Source: Ahrensia kielensis DSM 5890
Lineage (GTDB): Bacteria; Pseudomonadota; Alphaproteobacteria; Rhizobiales; Rhizobiaceae
Reading direction: 5' to 3'
NCBI RefSeq assembly: GCF_000374465.1
Contig: NZ_KB894534.1
Span: 1-64,000 of the forward strand
DNA length: 64,000 nucleotides
The position numbers and the translations under genes were made by a program. Below the pieces are notes generated by a model. The model did not search any database. It was not told where the DNA came from and saw nothing but the letters and a program-made list of their open reading frames with translations. Shown here piece by piece: positions 1 to 8,039 of this stretch (positions are counted from its first letter, which is position 1; every line of letters starts with the position of its first letter).

Positions 1-31
1 AAAAGCTAATTGATTGAAATTGCTTGAGAAC

Positions 32-91
32 TGGTGCTGTCGAAGAGATTTGAACTCTCGACCTCTCCCTTACCAAGGGAGTGACCTAGCG
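32..91 (-). tRNA. 3' half of a tRNA-Thr(GGT), probable attachment-site copy
   Basis: On the minus strand the sequence reads as an anticodon arm (5-bp stem 65-69/77-81, loop TTGGTAA, anticodon GGT at 72-74), then a T arm with TTCAAAT loop and 5-bp stem, an acceptor 3' strand and an encoded CCA (32-34 in reverse). The 5' acceptor strand that should pair with the 3' acceptor strand is absent to the right and no proper D arm can be drawn, so this is not a functional tRNA. A tRNA 3' half next to a phage-type integrase gene is the usual appearance of an integration-site duplicate. The right boundary is approximate. Confidence 0.72.
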
Positions 92-230
92 TTTTTCTAC
101 GTCCCTGACGGTGTTGCGCTATCTAGAATTGTATATTATATTCAGTTACTTAATTTCCTTTGTTGTATGCTGACGTTCATCGGTGTGTTTGTGAATACAG
201 CGGTTTCTGTTACCCCACTGTTACCCAGAA

Positions 231-1003
231 ATGAGGCTGGACATGAAGAAGCGGCTAACTGAACTTTCTATCCAGCGCTTATCTGTAAATGCAGGTGAAA
301 GATACGATGTCTTCGATACATTGACGCCTGGATTGGTGCTCAGAGTCGGATCCAAAGGCCGCAAGTCGTGGTCTCTTATGTACAGAATTGCCGGTCGTGG
401 TGAGGATGGTATGCGGGGCAAATTGCAGCGCCTGACACTAGGCCAGTACCCTATCGTTAAGTTGGAAGAGGCCCGTGAAAAAGCACGGATAGCATATCAG
501 CACGCAGAGGAGGGGAATGATCCTTCGGATCTTAAAAAGTTAGAACTCTTGCGGCGTAACGCCTGCCGTTTTGAAGTGGTATGCGAAGAGTTTATCGAGC
601 TTTATGTAAAGCCTCAAACGAAGAAGTGGAAAGATACTGAAAGTCTTCTAAGGCGCTTTGTGATTCCTGAATTTATAGGGCTTCAGATTTCCGAAATCGA
701 TAGAGGTAAATTCTTTCAGTTGCTTGATGCTGTGACCGCTAAGCGTGGTGAAGCTATTGCGCGTGAAGTTAGAAAGCATCTTGTCGCACTTTTGAACTGG
801 TCTGCAGATCGCGAGACATTGCTGTAAACCTGCTGGCGGGTGCTAAAATGCCGAGCCTTGTTTACGACGGTGCGGATCACTTGTTTTCTAGCGCCGCTGG
901 GCACAAGCCAATTTCAGGGTTTTCGAAAGCTAAAACTAGGATCGACCGAATAGTAGGCTTCTCTGATTGGACCTACCACGATATTCGCCGGACTGTTGCT
1001 ACA
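231..1003 (+). pseudogene. decayed tyrosine-type site-specific integrase
   Basis: The first part (start ATG 231 or 243, to the stop at 827) matches the N-terminal DUF4102 arm-binding and core-binding domains of P4-like island integrases, which are normally about 400 residues. Near 810 the frame shifts by one base. The continuation reads DIAVN..AGAKMP, then jumps directly to a PISGFSKAK-type segment and the catalytic box YHDIRRTVAT (965-1003), which ends at a TAG. The stretch that should carry the first catalytic arginine is missing. The gene therefore has at least one frameshift, one internal deletion and one premature stop, and is dead. It lies about 140 bp from the tRNA-Thr fragment, which supports an old integrated island. 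Confidence 0.85.
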
Positions 1004-1095
1004 TAGCTTGCCAGAAGAAAATTACTAAACGAGGCTTCAATCGTTGCTTTGAATATTCTATCTGATCGCTAGCAAACTCTACTGGACAAAGTAGG

Positions 1096-1455
1096 TTAAA
1101 TGATAGTTCCTAACCTGAATTTTTTTAATATATGAAATTTGTCGAGGAAAGTTACATCTGGAAATCTGCTGGCGAATTCAAAACAATCATCATTAATTGA
1201 CGCTGAAATAACATAAAGCCTAGCATCTCCTACGTATTGTTCAATCGTAGGAAGAGTTTCACGAAAGTCGGCAAAAGGTCGTAACCTGTTATCTAGAAAC
1301 ACTGCGCTGTAATCACGTTGAGAAAACATTTCCACGCTTTCTTCCAGTGTCTCTGCAAAATAAAGTTCGTAGGCTCCCGGCGAAAGAAGATCAATATAAG
1401 CATGAAAAAGTTTTGCTTCATTTGGGTCGTCATCGATCAACAAAATATTCTTCAT
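1096..1455 (-). CDS. receiver-only response regulator
   Basis: A 119-residue single REC domain with no output domain. It shows the acidic pocket Asp8-Asp9-Asp10, a phospho-acceptor at Asp55 (FLDNR), a Ser in VISAS (near 84) and a conserved Lys near 107 (FLDKF). Such stand-alone receivers act by protein-protein contact or as phosphate relays or sinks. The gene is transcribed away from the PAS histidine kinase at 1597, and a second orphan receiver lies on the far side of that kinase, so the three probably form one signalling module. Partner specificity is inferred from position only. Confidence 0.85.
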   Translation of the reverse strand: MKNILLIDDDPNEAKLFHAYIDLLSPGAYELYFAETLEESVEMFSQRDYSAVFLDNRLRPFADFRETLPTIEQYVGDARLYVISASINDDCFEFASRFPDVTFLDKFHILKKFRLGTII

Positions 1456-1596
1456 AGACGTCCACCTTTATATAACCATCTAAAAAACTATAGTATCATT
1501 TAATAATTGAAGCCATTTGTCCAATTGGTAAGATGCCGACTTTGGTGCCCTCAATGTGTAACAGTATGCATATGGGCCTTGCGCGAAAGTAGTTTT

Positions 1597-2655
1597 ATGG
1601 AACAAAAAATTCATTTGGTTCTCAAAACAATTGATTTGTACCAAGTTCCTGTTTTTGTGCTTTCAGTAGATAAAGATGAAGTCATTCGTTTCGCTGGCCT
1701 GAACCAATTTCATCAAGATGCTACTGGTGTCAGTCAAGCGACTGTCGCAGGCAAAACCCCTCACGAAGTGTTCCCGGGTCGTACTGCAGATACGTTGATG
1801 CGCAATTACATGCATTGCGTGCGTACAGAGCAGTCTTATAATTATGAAGAAGTGCTGGCATTAGCAAAAGGGGAGCAATGGTGGAGCACAACACTTTCAC
1901 CTATTTTCGAGAATGGTAGAATTACTGGTATAATCGGAGTTGCATGTGATAACACGCCTGCCAGAAAGTCGGAACAAGACTTGGCGGCAGCTGTGCAAGA
2001 AGTCAGTAAAATGAATGTGGATTTGCGAGCTCTTACATCCACCATGGCACACGATTTACGCGGTCCGTTGCGCCAAGCCAAACTTATCATGAGTATGGTA
2101 TATGAAGGTTTTCAGGATTTAGGTGATAATAAAATTCAATTATTAGAAACAGGCAACGATGTAATTGATCGTGCTTTAGACTTCATTGATAGCAAACTTG
2201 GCCAAATCATTGAAAATAATGATCTTGATAACAATTCAATGGAAATTGATCTGGGGCATTGGTGTTCGGATATAATTGCAATACTTGATCCCCTGGCAGA
2301 ATTGCAGATCGATTATCCTAATAATATTATACAATGTGAAAAGTTCATTATAGATATTGCCTTGCGTAATATAATTGAGAACGCAACCAAATATGCAGTC
2401 TCGCAGGTCCGGGTGGATATTAGCGATTGCGAGGGTAAAATTACATTCTCTGTCTCTGATGATGGCGTAGGCTTCAAAAAAGATTACTTTGAATCCTCAA
2501 TGCCTTTGCCTACTAAGCAAAATAAAACAGGTTTCGGCCTGCCATTAACAAAATCATTGATCGAGGCTCGGCAAGGGCGTATTTGGTTAGATGAAGCGAA
2601 GCTAGCTGCAGGAGCGACGGTAAGTTTTTCATTAAAAGGAAAGATATTACGCTGA
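1597..2655 (+). CDS. PAS-domain sensor histidine kinase
   Basis: 352 residues from ATG 1597. The frame stays open back to 1507, but the 30 extra residues are Cys/Trp-rich and unlike protein, so I reject that start. Residues about 10-125 form a PAS_4-like sensor domain, followed by a short helical linker, an H box with His152 (AHDLRGPLR), an N box (NIIENATKYA, Asn258 and Asn262), a G1 box (SDDGVGF, near 288) and a G2 box (GFGLPLTKS, near 312). There is no membrane segment, so it is a cytoplasmic kinase. It lies between two single-domain response regulators on the opposite strand, which are its likely phosphotransfer partners. The ligand is unknown. Confidence 0.86.
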   Translation: MEQKIHLVLKTIDLYQVPVFVLSVDKDEVIRFAGLNQFHQDATGVSQATVAGKTPHEVFPGRTADTLMRNYMHCVRTEQSYNYEEVLALAKGEQWWSTTLSPIFENGRITGIIGVACDNTPARKSEQDLAAAVQEVSKMNVDLRALTSTMAHDLRGPLRQAKLIMSMVYEGFQDLGDNKIQLLETGNDVIDRALDFIDSKLGQIIENNDLDNNSMEIDLGHWCSDIIAILDPLAELQIDYPNNIIQCEKFIIDIALRNIIENATKYAVSQVRVDISDCEGKITFSVSDDGVGFKKDYFESSMPLPTKQNKTGFGLPLTKSLIEARQGRIWLDEAKLAAGATVSFSLKGKILR

Positions 2656-2757
2656 TATGTAGCAGAAAATACTGGCGGACTTTGCCTCAAGAAAGGTTTT
2701 GAAATTTGCCTAAAACATCCTTGTATAAATTATAGGTCGAAGCTGAGGCTTTGGTAT

Positions 2758-3150
2758 TTATAAGGTGTAAAGCAGTTCTTTTGCTAAATTTCTGTAGCTC
2801 GCCATTTCAGAAGGCTTCACTTTGTAGTCGTCGGCACCTAATTGAAGCGATTTAAGCCTGTCATAAGCGTTAGTGGAGCCGGAAAGCATGATAACTCGAC
2901 TTGGAGTCGCTTTCACGATCGGAGCTAATTTCTCTAATACTCGAAAACCGTCGAGATGAGGCATGCTGATGTCAATTAATGTCAGGTCAGGTTCTATCTC
3001 TAGAAATTTAAAAACTGCAATAGTGCTGTCATGCTCCTCAAATACTGCGATATCACTTTCACATGAAAGAATACAGTTTTTGATGATTGAGCTGTCAAAT
3101 GCGTCATCATCAATTATGAGTACGCTTCTTGTAACAGATTTCAGAACCAT
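2758..3150 (-). CDS. receiver-only response regulator
   Basis: 130 residues, a CheY-like REC domain only. Acidic residues Asp14-Asp15-Asp16, phospho-acceptor Asp60 in LIDISMPHLDG, the Ser of MLSGS, and Lys in DDYKVKPSE. No DNA-binding or enzymatic output domain follows. Its 3' end faces the 3' end of the histidine kinase, 102 bp away. Its 5' end is about 20 bp from the left terminus of an IS6-type remnant, so its native promoter may have been displaced. It shares only the general fold with the other receiver at 1096. Confidence 0.86.
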   Translation of the reverse strand: MVLKSVTRSVLIIDDDAFDSSIIKNCILSCESDIAVFEEHDSTIAVFKFLEIEPDLTLIDISMPHLDGFRVLEKLAPIVKATPSRVIMLSGSTNAYDRLKSLQLGADDYKVKPSEMASYRNLAKELLYTL

Positions 3151-3168
3151 TTCTTCTCTTTAGCATAA

Positions 3169-3645
3169 AGGTGATGTCAGAGGAACTTGCCTTGATTTGT
3201 AATGCACCATAATTTTCAGCCATGACAACGAGAAACCCTTTCAAGTATTTTAAAATTTCGCCTGAAATCATCAAATTAGCGGTGATGAATTATGTTCGTT
3301 TTCCACTCAGTATGCGGCAAGTGGAAGATGTTTTGAACGAATGCAGAATCGACAATTGTCATGAAATAGTGTGATCTTGGTGGAACCGTTTTGGTCCATT
3401 GTTTGCCAAAGAAGTTGGGGAGCATAGGGCAGGGCGTCACTCAAATAGGCGTTGGCACATTGACGAGGTTTTTGTAAAAAAATCAGTGGTAAAAAATATT
3501 ACCTCTGACGTGCCGTTGATCACGAAGGCACTTTGTTGGAAAGCTATATTTCAAAGCGTCGAGATCGTCGCGCGGCATCGAAAGTGTTGAGAAAATTGCT
3601 TTTTAACTACGGGTGTCCTGCTGATATCGTTGCGGATTAGTGATC
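3169..3645 (+). mobile_element. truncated IS6-family insertion sequence (left part)
   Basis: The left terminus (about 3169-3190, GGTGATGTCAGAGGAAC) and the following 100 bp align with the left end of the fuller copy at 27285. The element then contains a broken transposase gene and stops being recognisable after about 3642. No right terminus is seen. The remainder up to the DUF3008 gene (3646-3880) holds nothing I can recognise. Confidence 0.75.
3222..3642 (+). pseudogene. IS6-family transposase, broken and 3'-truncated
   Basis: It starts with ATG 3222 (MTTRNPFKYFK...) and continues SPEIIKLAVMNYVRFPLS, the helix-turn-helix region of IS6 transposases. At 3372 an arginine codon expected in VRSWWNRFGP has become TGA. 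The reading continues through the first DDE aspartate (WHIDEVFVK). It then shifts frame into AVDHEGTLLESY..SKRRDRR and ends at a TAG right after the IVAD segment that carries the second catalytic Asp. The third catalytic region is absent. It is a clear paralogue of the copy at 27340. Confidence 0.85.
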
Positions 3646-3901
3646 CTCTTTCATTTCGCAAATACTCTTTACCGACTTAGATTATCGCCCGCGCGATTTG
3701 CCCGCAATTCAGCTTCCATTTTGCCTGAGCTACGTCGAATAAATTCTATTGGAGCTACGATTGTGGTTTTCAAAGGGGCCGCTCACCGTTGCTTATCGAC
3801 ATTCTCGATGCATTTTGCGCTCAATTACAGCAACATTTTCTAACTTCGTGCGTTTCTATGATGTTCAACTCAAAAGCCCAATCATAACACCGGAGGTTTT
3901 T

Positions 3902-4096
3902 ATGCCTGCAAAATCCAAATCACAGCAAAAGGCAGCTGGTGCAGCTCTTTCGGCAAAGCGTGGCGAAACCAAAGTCTCTGAGCTGAAAGGCGCATCAAAA
4001 GAAATGTATGATTCAATGAAAGAGCAAGAGCTGGAAGACTTAGCGTCGACTGATCATGATGATTTGCCAGAAACTGTAAATAATGAGGATAATTGA
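3902..4096 (+). CDS. DUF3008 family small protein
   Basis: 64 residues beginning MPAKSKSQQKAAGAALSAK, the diagnostic start of the DUF3008 family, with an internal ELKGASKEMYDSM block and an acidic tail. A good ribosome-binding site (GGAGG at about 3892) precedes the ATG, whereas the longer open frame upstream has no such signal. The protein is highly charged, soluble and of unknown function. Homologues are common in Rhizobiales. It is followed closely by the ExoD gene, possibly co-transcribed. Confidence 0.85.
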   Translation: MPAKSKSQQKAAGAALSAKRGETKVSELKGASKEMYDSMKEQELEDLASTDHDDLPETVNNEDN

Positions 4097-4119
4097 GATG
4101 GAAACGGAGCAATGTACGT

Positions 4120-4710
4120 ATGTGCGATGATAAAGCGAGTGGCAAACCAGGTCGCCTCAGCCGGATAGTGGATGAGGTAAAGTCGGGCTGCGAGGACGCA
4201 ACCGACAAAATTAAAGTAACGGACTTGCTTTCAATTATCGGCGATAAAAGCCTGTTGCCTGCTATGTTGTTGCCCGCACTCATTGTTGCAACCCCGCTTT
4301 CGGGCATTCCTGGCGTTTCTTCTGTGGGCGGCCTGATTATAGCGCTATTTTCTTTTGAGCTTATATTTAATTTCCGAGAAATCTATCTCCCAAAAAAGCT
4401 GCGGTCGCATTCAATTGATCCGGATAAGCTTAGTCGTTCTATTGATAGAATTACGCCAATAATAAAGTGGATCGACAAGCACTCTCGGTCGCGAATACAA
4501 TTTCTATTTCATCGACCGTTTATCTGGATTCCGCAATTGGTGTGCCTATTAACAGGGCTTTCAATGCCTTTTTTGGAATTTGTTCCTTTCTCCTCCTCAA
4601 TCGCGGCGATAGGCGTGACGCTGCTTGTTATCTCTATGTTGACCGAGGATGGATTGTTTTTTCTCCTTGCGGTCTTGCCTTATGTTTTTGGTATTTATCT
4701 CATTGTGTAG
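4120..4710 (+). CDS. ExoD family membrane protein
   Basis: 196 residues from ATG 4120. A TTG at 4093 in the same frame, overlapping the previous gene, would add nine residues, but GGAGC near 4105 favours the ATG. After a charged N terminus the protein has a conserved LPAMLLPALIVATPLSGIPG segment (near 50-70), then hydrophobic helices, a loop containing HSRSRIQFLFHRPF, and two C-terminal membrane spans. This matches the ExoD family, whose founding member in rhizobia affects exopolysaccharide production and alkali tolerance. The biochemical role of the family is not settled. Confidence 0.82.
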   Translation: MCDDKASGKPGRLSRIVDEVKSGCEDATDKIKVTDLLSIIGDKSLLPAMLLPALIVATPLSGIPGVSSVGGLIIALFSFELIFNFREIYLPKKLRSHSIDPDKLSRSIDRITPIIKWIDKHSRSRIQFLFHRPFIWIPQLVCLLTGLSMPFLEFVPFSSSIAAIGVTLLVISMLTEDGLFFLLAVLPYVFGIYLIV

Positions 4711-4846
4711 AAGAACCAAGCTGAGAAGCTAATAAGTGACAGTGTGAGACAATCGCCTTGATGCTTGGGTGCCCCAAAAGCAATTATTTTCAGCAACTTT
4801 TTTCATGTCTGAGCATTGGTTTTAATAACAGCGAAGGGAGATGAAA

Positions 4847-5065
4847 ATGACAAAAACTGAAAGATCTAATACCAATATCAAGGAAGTGGACTTGGCTCAG
4901 GACAAAATGGGCGACAATGACCTTCAGGCTAATGACCAACGCAATGTGCGCAACCAGCGCGAAGCGGTGCCGGATGTGAAGAAAGAGGCAGACGGTGTGG
5001 TAGAAAGTTTTGAGAAAATGGACAAAGACGTTCGCGCTAAGCGTGATCTCCATAAGAAGGCATAA
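4847..5065 (+). CDS. small highly charged protein, unknown function
   Basis: 72 residues from ATG 4847. An ATG six bases earlier (4841) is also possible, but GGGAG (about 4836-4840) is better spaced for 4847. The protein is very hydrophilic, rich in Lys, Asp, Glu, Asn and Gln, with no hydrophobic segment, and is probably extended or helical. I do not recognise the family. It sits among stress-type small proteins and is followed by a strong terminator, so it is a real single-gene or last-gene transcript. Confidence 0.6.
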   Translation: MTKTERSNTNIKEVDLAQDKMGDNDLQANDQRNVRNQREAVPDVKKEADGVVESFEKMDKDVRAKRDLHKKA

Positions 5066-5074
5066 GCTTAAATT

Positions 5075-5106
5075 AGCTGCAGTTGGTAGGCTGCAGCTTT
5101 TTTTTC
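5075..5106 (+). terminator. rho-independent terminator
   Basis: Perfect 8-bp stem AGCTGCAG (5075-5082) / CTGCAGCT (5091-5098) with an 8-nt loop, followed by a run of T to 5106. It lies 9 bp after the small charged-protein gene. The next stretch (5107-5317) holds no gene. Confidence 0.85.
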
Positions 5107-5317
5107 GAGAAAAACGTCACATTAAGAAGTTAATCTTTTAGAGTTGTTTTCCAGCATTCCAGCGTTCATAATTTTATTATCTTCCCTTTCAGAAATATGA
5201 CGCTTATCGCGTTAGAAGTTTCCGAAGATACTTTAGCTGTTCAGTTCTGCCTTTTGGTTTAATTCGGAACAACGGATCCTAGTATTCGCACCGATCACCA
5301 ATTCGAAGATTTGCATG

Positions 5318-5342
5318 GGAACTTTACGCATATTTTGCCGTT
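5318..5342 (+). promoter_or_regulatory. EcfG-type (general stress) promoter upstream of the MgtC/SapB gene
   Basis: GGAAC at 5318-5322 and CGTT at 5339-5342, separated by exactly 16 bp, the consensus of the alphaproteobacterial general stress sigma factor EcfG. It lies 30 bp before the ATG at 5373. A second GGAAC at 5266 is followed 16 bp later by CGCA, a poorer match. Confidence 0.65.
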
Positions 5343-5372
5343 TGGTTTTTAAATAAAAACTGGCGAGGTGAA

Positions 5373-5858
5373 ATGTTCGAACAACTGAAAAGTGAATTTT
5401 CAACAATCAGCGATCCATCAATTCTTATCATCACAGTGCGGTTAATAGGTGCAGCCATTCTTTGCGGATTGATCGGTTATGAACGTGAGGTGCATAAAAA
5501 TACCGCTGGTCTTCGCACAAATATGCTTGTTGGCGCCGCTGCCGCTTGTTTCGCAATAATTACGCTAACGATGTTGAATTCGCCCTTAGCTGGTGAAGAT
5601 GTTCAAGCTGACCCAATAAGGCTTGTGGAAGCTGTTACAAACGGAGTCGCTTTTCTAGCTGCTGGAATCGTTGTCTTCACTCAGGGTAAAGTGAAGGGTC
5701 TTACAACTGGTGCCAGCATGTGGATTAGTGCTGCAATTGGATTGGCGGCAGGGCTTGGCTATTGGCCTATTGCGCTGATCACAACACTGCTTGGTGTTAT
5801 TGTGTTAGCTTTTTTAAGACGTGTACAGTTTGCCGTTGGCATGAAAGATAAAAGCTAG
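5373..5858 (+). CDS. MgtC/SapB family membrane protein
   Basis: 161 residues with about four membrane segments. The family signature is clear: IRLIGAAILCGLIGYERE, then NTAGLRTNMLVGAAAACF, GVAFLAAGIVV and GLTTGASMWISAAIGLAAGLGYW. This is the short SapB-like form without the C-terminal ACT-like domain of full MgtC. Relatives affect virulence, Mg2+ stress or membrane ATP synthase activity, but the role of short forms is not defined. GAGG precedes the ATG and an EcfG-type promoter lies immediately upstream, so stress induction is likely. Confidence 0.87.
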   Translation: MFEQLKSEFSTISDPSILIITVRLIGAAILCGLIGYEREVHKNTAGLRTNMLVGAAAACFAIITLTMLNSPLAGEDVQADPIRLVEAVTNGVAFLAAGIVVFTQGKVKGLTTGASMWISAAIGLAAGLGYWPIALITTLLGVIVLAFLRRVQFAVGMKDKS

Positions 5859-6144
5859 CAATTTATATTATTAAGCCTCACTGCACTTGATTTAAACATG
5901 GAGTAGCAATGTGCAAGCGCTGAAATATTATCAGCAAGAACAAGCCGACACTGATCCATCGATCATCGATATCTAACAGCTATGATTTCCCCAGATAAAA
6001 TTGATAATTCAAATCAATTCGATTGATAAGGCTCTGTTTTTAATTATCTTATTGAAGACCTCGTCATGCCGTGCATGAAAAGGATACCAACAATGGTAAA
6101 TCTATTTGAGCATTCAATAAATTTGTATCGCTGCGAGGCAATAA

Positions 6145-7803
6145 ATGAAGAGGTTTTCAATATCTGTTTGGCTAACAGCATTATTGTTTTTGCTATTTCT
6201 GCCACTTTTTTTGTTTTTCTTATTTCTGGTTGCGCAATTAAAAATATCTGAAGATGCAGCACTTGAGCGACGCACATTGAGGACGGCGGTTTCCGTTTCC
6301 CAAGGTACTCAACATATTATAGAGAGTATGACGCAAACCTTGAATGTAGTTTCCTCTGCTCAGGAATTAGCCGAAGGAAACCTACAAGATTTTCATGCGA
6401 AAACACGATTTGCACTTAAGGATACCGCAAATTTTATCATTGTTGTTCGTGAGGACGGCCAACAGCTATTAAACACGCGCGTTCCATACAACACGGAACT
6501 AGGTGCTATATCTGACTTAGCAGGTCTTGCCACTGTACTATCCCGTGATGATATTCACGTTTCCGGCATATTTAAGGGAAGGACGAGTGATCAATGGGTG
6601 TTTAACGTCACTAAAGCCCTGCCTCCTCGAAGTGAAACCACGGCAAGAGCGATCATAACCACACGCAATGCCCAAGAATTGGAAAGTGTTTTTCAGACAA
6701 TATCACTGCCTAAATCTTGGATTGCTTCAATTGTGGACGGATCGGGACGCGTTGTGGTGTCATCAGACAGAACTAAAAAAAGCCCAGGTGATTTAGTTGG
6801 TGTTCCTGATAATGTCGATTTAGCAAGAGTGCTCTCTGACATTCAGCAAAATGAGTTCATGAGAGAAAAAGGAGATGTTTTAACAGTTGTAAAAGTGCGA
6901 GGATCAGATTGGAAGGTCATCGTTCAAGGACCAGTGGCTACGGCGCAAGAGTCGGTATATGACGCTTGGAAAATCTTGATTTTTGGAAGTCTATTCTTTG
7001 CAATTCTATCGGCCGTAGTTTTCTATCTTTTTTCATTTTACCTGCGAAAATCTATTCGCGGTATTGCTCGTATGGCGAAGCAATTAGGTACTGGGGAAAT
7101 TGTATCCCCACTTGCCTCACGTATTTCTGAAATCGACACAGTGGCTAAAGCACTTTCCGATGCATCATTTGACCGTAGCCAACGCGAAGATACGATTACT
7201 CTGGTCATGCGCGAACTTGCCCATCGAACTAAAAATCTCATCGCTGTCGTCATTTCGATGGTTAGGCAAAGTTCCCGTCGCGCTAATTCAACTGAAGAAA
7301 TGACAAAAACCCTAATTGACCGTGTCATGGGATTGGGTTTTTCCATTGACTTGCTGACTGCACGTGAGTGGGGCGGGGTGCCAATAAGTGACTTACTTGA
7401 AAAGCAATTATCAAATTTTGGTAATATAGGTCAAAATATCTGCCTTGAGGGGCCCGACATCAGTTTGCGTGCAGAAGCCGTACAGCATCTTGGTATGGCA
7501 ATTCATGAGCTAGCAACAAATGCTGGTAAGCATGGAAGCTTGAGAGATGCTAACGGTCGCGTTGATGTCTCATGGAAAACATTCGATGTCGATGGTATCC
7601 AGAAATTAGAATTTCTTTGGCAAGAGCGAGGTGGACGAAAAGTAAAAATACCAAAAGACAAAGGCTTTGGCTCGCAAATATTAGAACGGTTTGCGGCGAT
7701 GGCTCTTAATGGCGTAAGTACAATTACTTATGAACCCGCAGGATTGATATGGTCACTAACGGTTCCACTGGAGACGCTAACGGACCACCCGTCAAATTCG
7801 TAG
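6145..7803 (+). CDS. membrane-bound HWE-family sensor histidine kinase
   Basis: 552 residues. TM1 is at about 8-32, then a periplasmic Cache-like sensor region of about 240 residues, TM2 at about 275-298 and a HAMP-like linker. The kinase core has the H box RELAHRTKNL with His360, followed by an ATPase domain with HELATNAGKHG and the W-x-E motif (Trp492-Gln493-Glu494), which together define the HWE family. Such kinases are abundant in Rhizobiales and several feed the PhyR/EcfG stress pathway. No response regulator is adjacent. GCGAGG about 10 bp upstream supports the ATG. The upstream 286 bp (5859-6144) contain no gene. Confidence 0.9.
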   Translation: MKRFSISVWLTALLFLLFLPLFLFFLFLVAQLKISEDAALERRTLRTAVSVSQGTQHIIESMTQTLNVVSSAQELAEGNLQDFHAKTRFALKDTANFIIVVREDGQQLLNTRVPYNTELGAISDLAGLATVLSRDDIHVSGIFKGRTSDQWVFNVTKALPPRSETTARAIITTRNAQELESVFQTISLPKSWIASIVDGSGRVVVSSDRTKKSPGDLVGVPDNVDLARVLSDIQQNEFMREKGDVLTVVKVRGSDWKVIVQGPVATAQESVYDAWKILIFGSLFFAILSAVVFYLFSFYLRKSIRGIARMAKQLGTGEIVSPLASRISEIDTVAKALSDASFDRSQREDTITLVMRELAHRTKNLIAVVISMVRQSSRRANSTEEMTKTLIDRVMGLGFSIDLLTAREWGGVPISDLLEKQLSNFGNIGQNICLEGPDISLRAEAVQHLGMAIHELATNAGKHGSLRDANGRVDVSWKTFDVDGIQKLEFLWQERGGRKVKIPKDKGFGSQILERFAAMALNGVSTITYEPAGLIWSLTVPLETLTDHPSNS

Positions 7804-7843
7804 AAGCGGTATCAACGGGTTATAAGCAAAATGTAGACCATTA

Positions 7844-7869
7844 GGAACACGCCAATTTTTGCATTCGTG
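7844..7869 (+). promoter_or_regulatory. possible EcfG-type promoter upstream of the EEP gene
   Basis: GGAAC (7844-7848), 17-bp spacer, CGTG (7866-7869). One mismatch in the -10 element, and about 170 bp from the start codon at 8040, so this is weaker than the matches at 5318 and 21174. Confidence 0.3.
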
Positions 7870-8039
7870 GTTTTGGTCAAAAAGCTAATAGGAATTAGCG
7901 AATCTTTGCAACTAAGCAGGCCTCCTAAGAGTTAGACTGGAGCGGGTTCTGTAGTTTGTCTGCCCGCTTTCAGATATGAAGTACTATGGCCGAGTTTAGC
8001 TGTGCTTACCGCTAGATCGGGAGTAAGGGTGTAAAGTTC

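Noticed and set aside
32-110. A complete, functional tRNA-Thr
   Set aside because: The 3' acceptor strand, T arm and anticodon arm fit, but no matching 5' acceptor strand or proper D arm is present.
1507-1596. N-terminal 30-codon extension of the PAS kinase
   Set aside because: Composition is Cys/Trp-rich and unlike a protein start, and the PAS domain begins right after ATG 1597.
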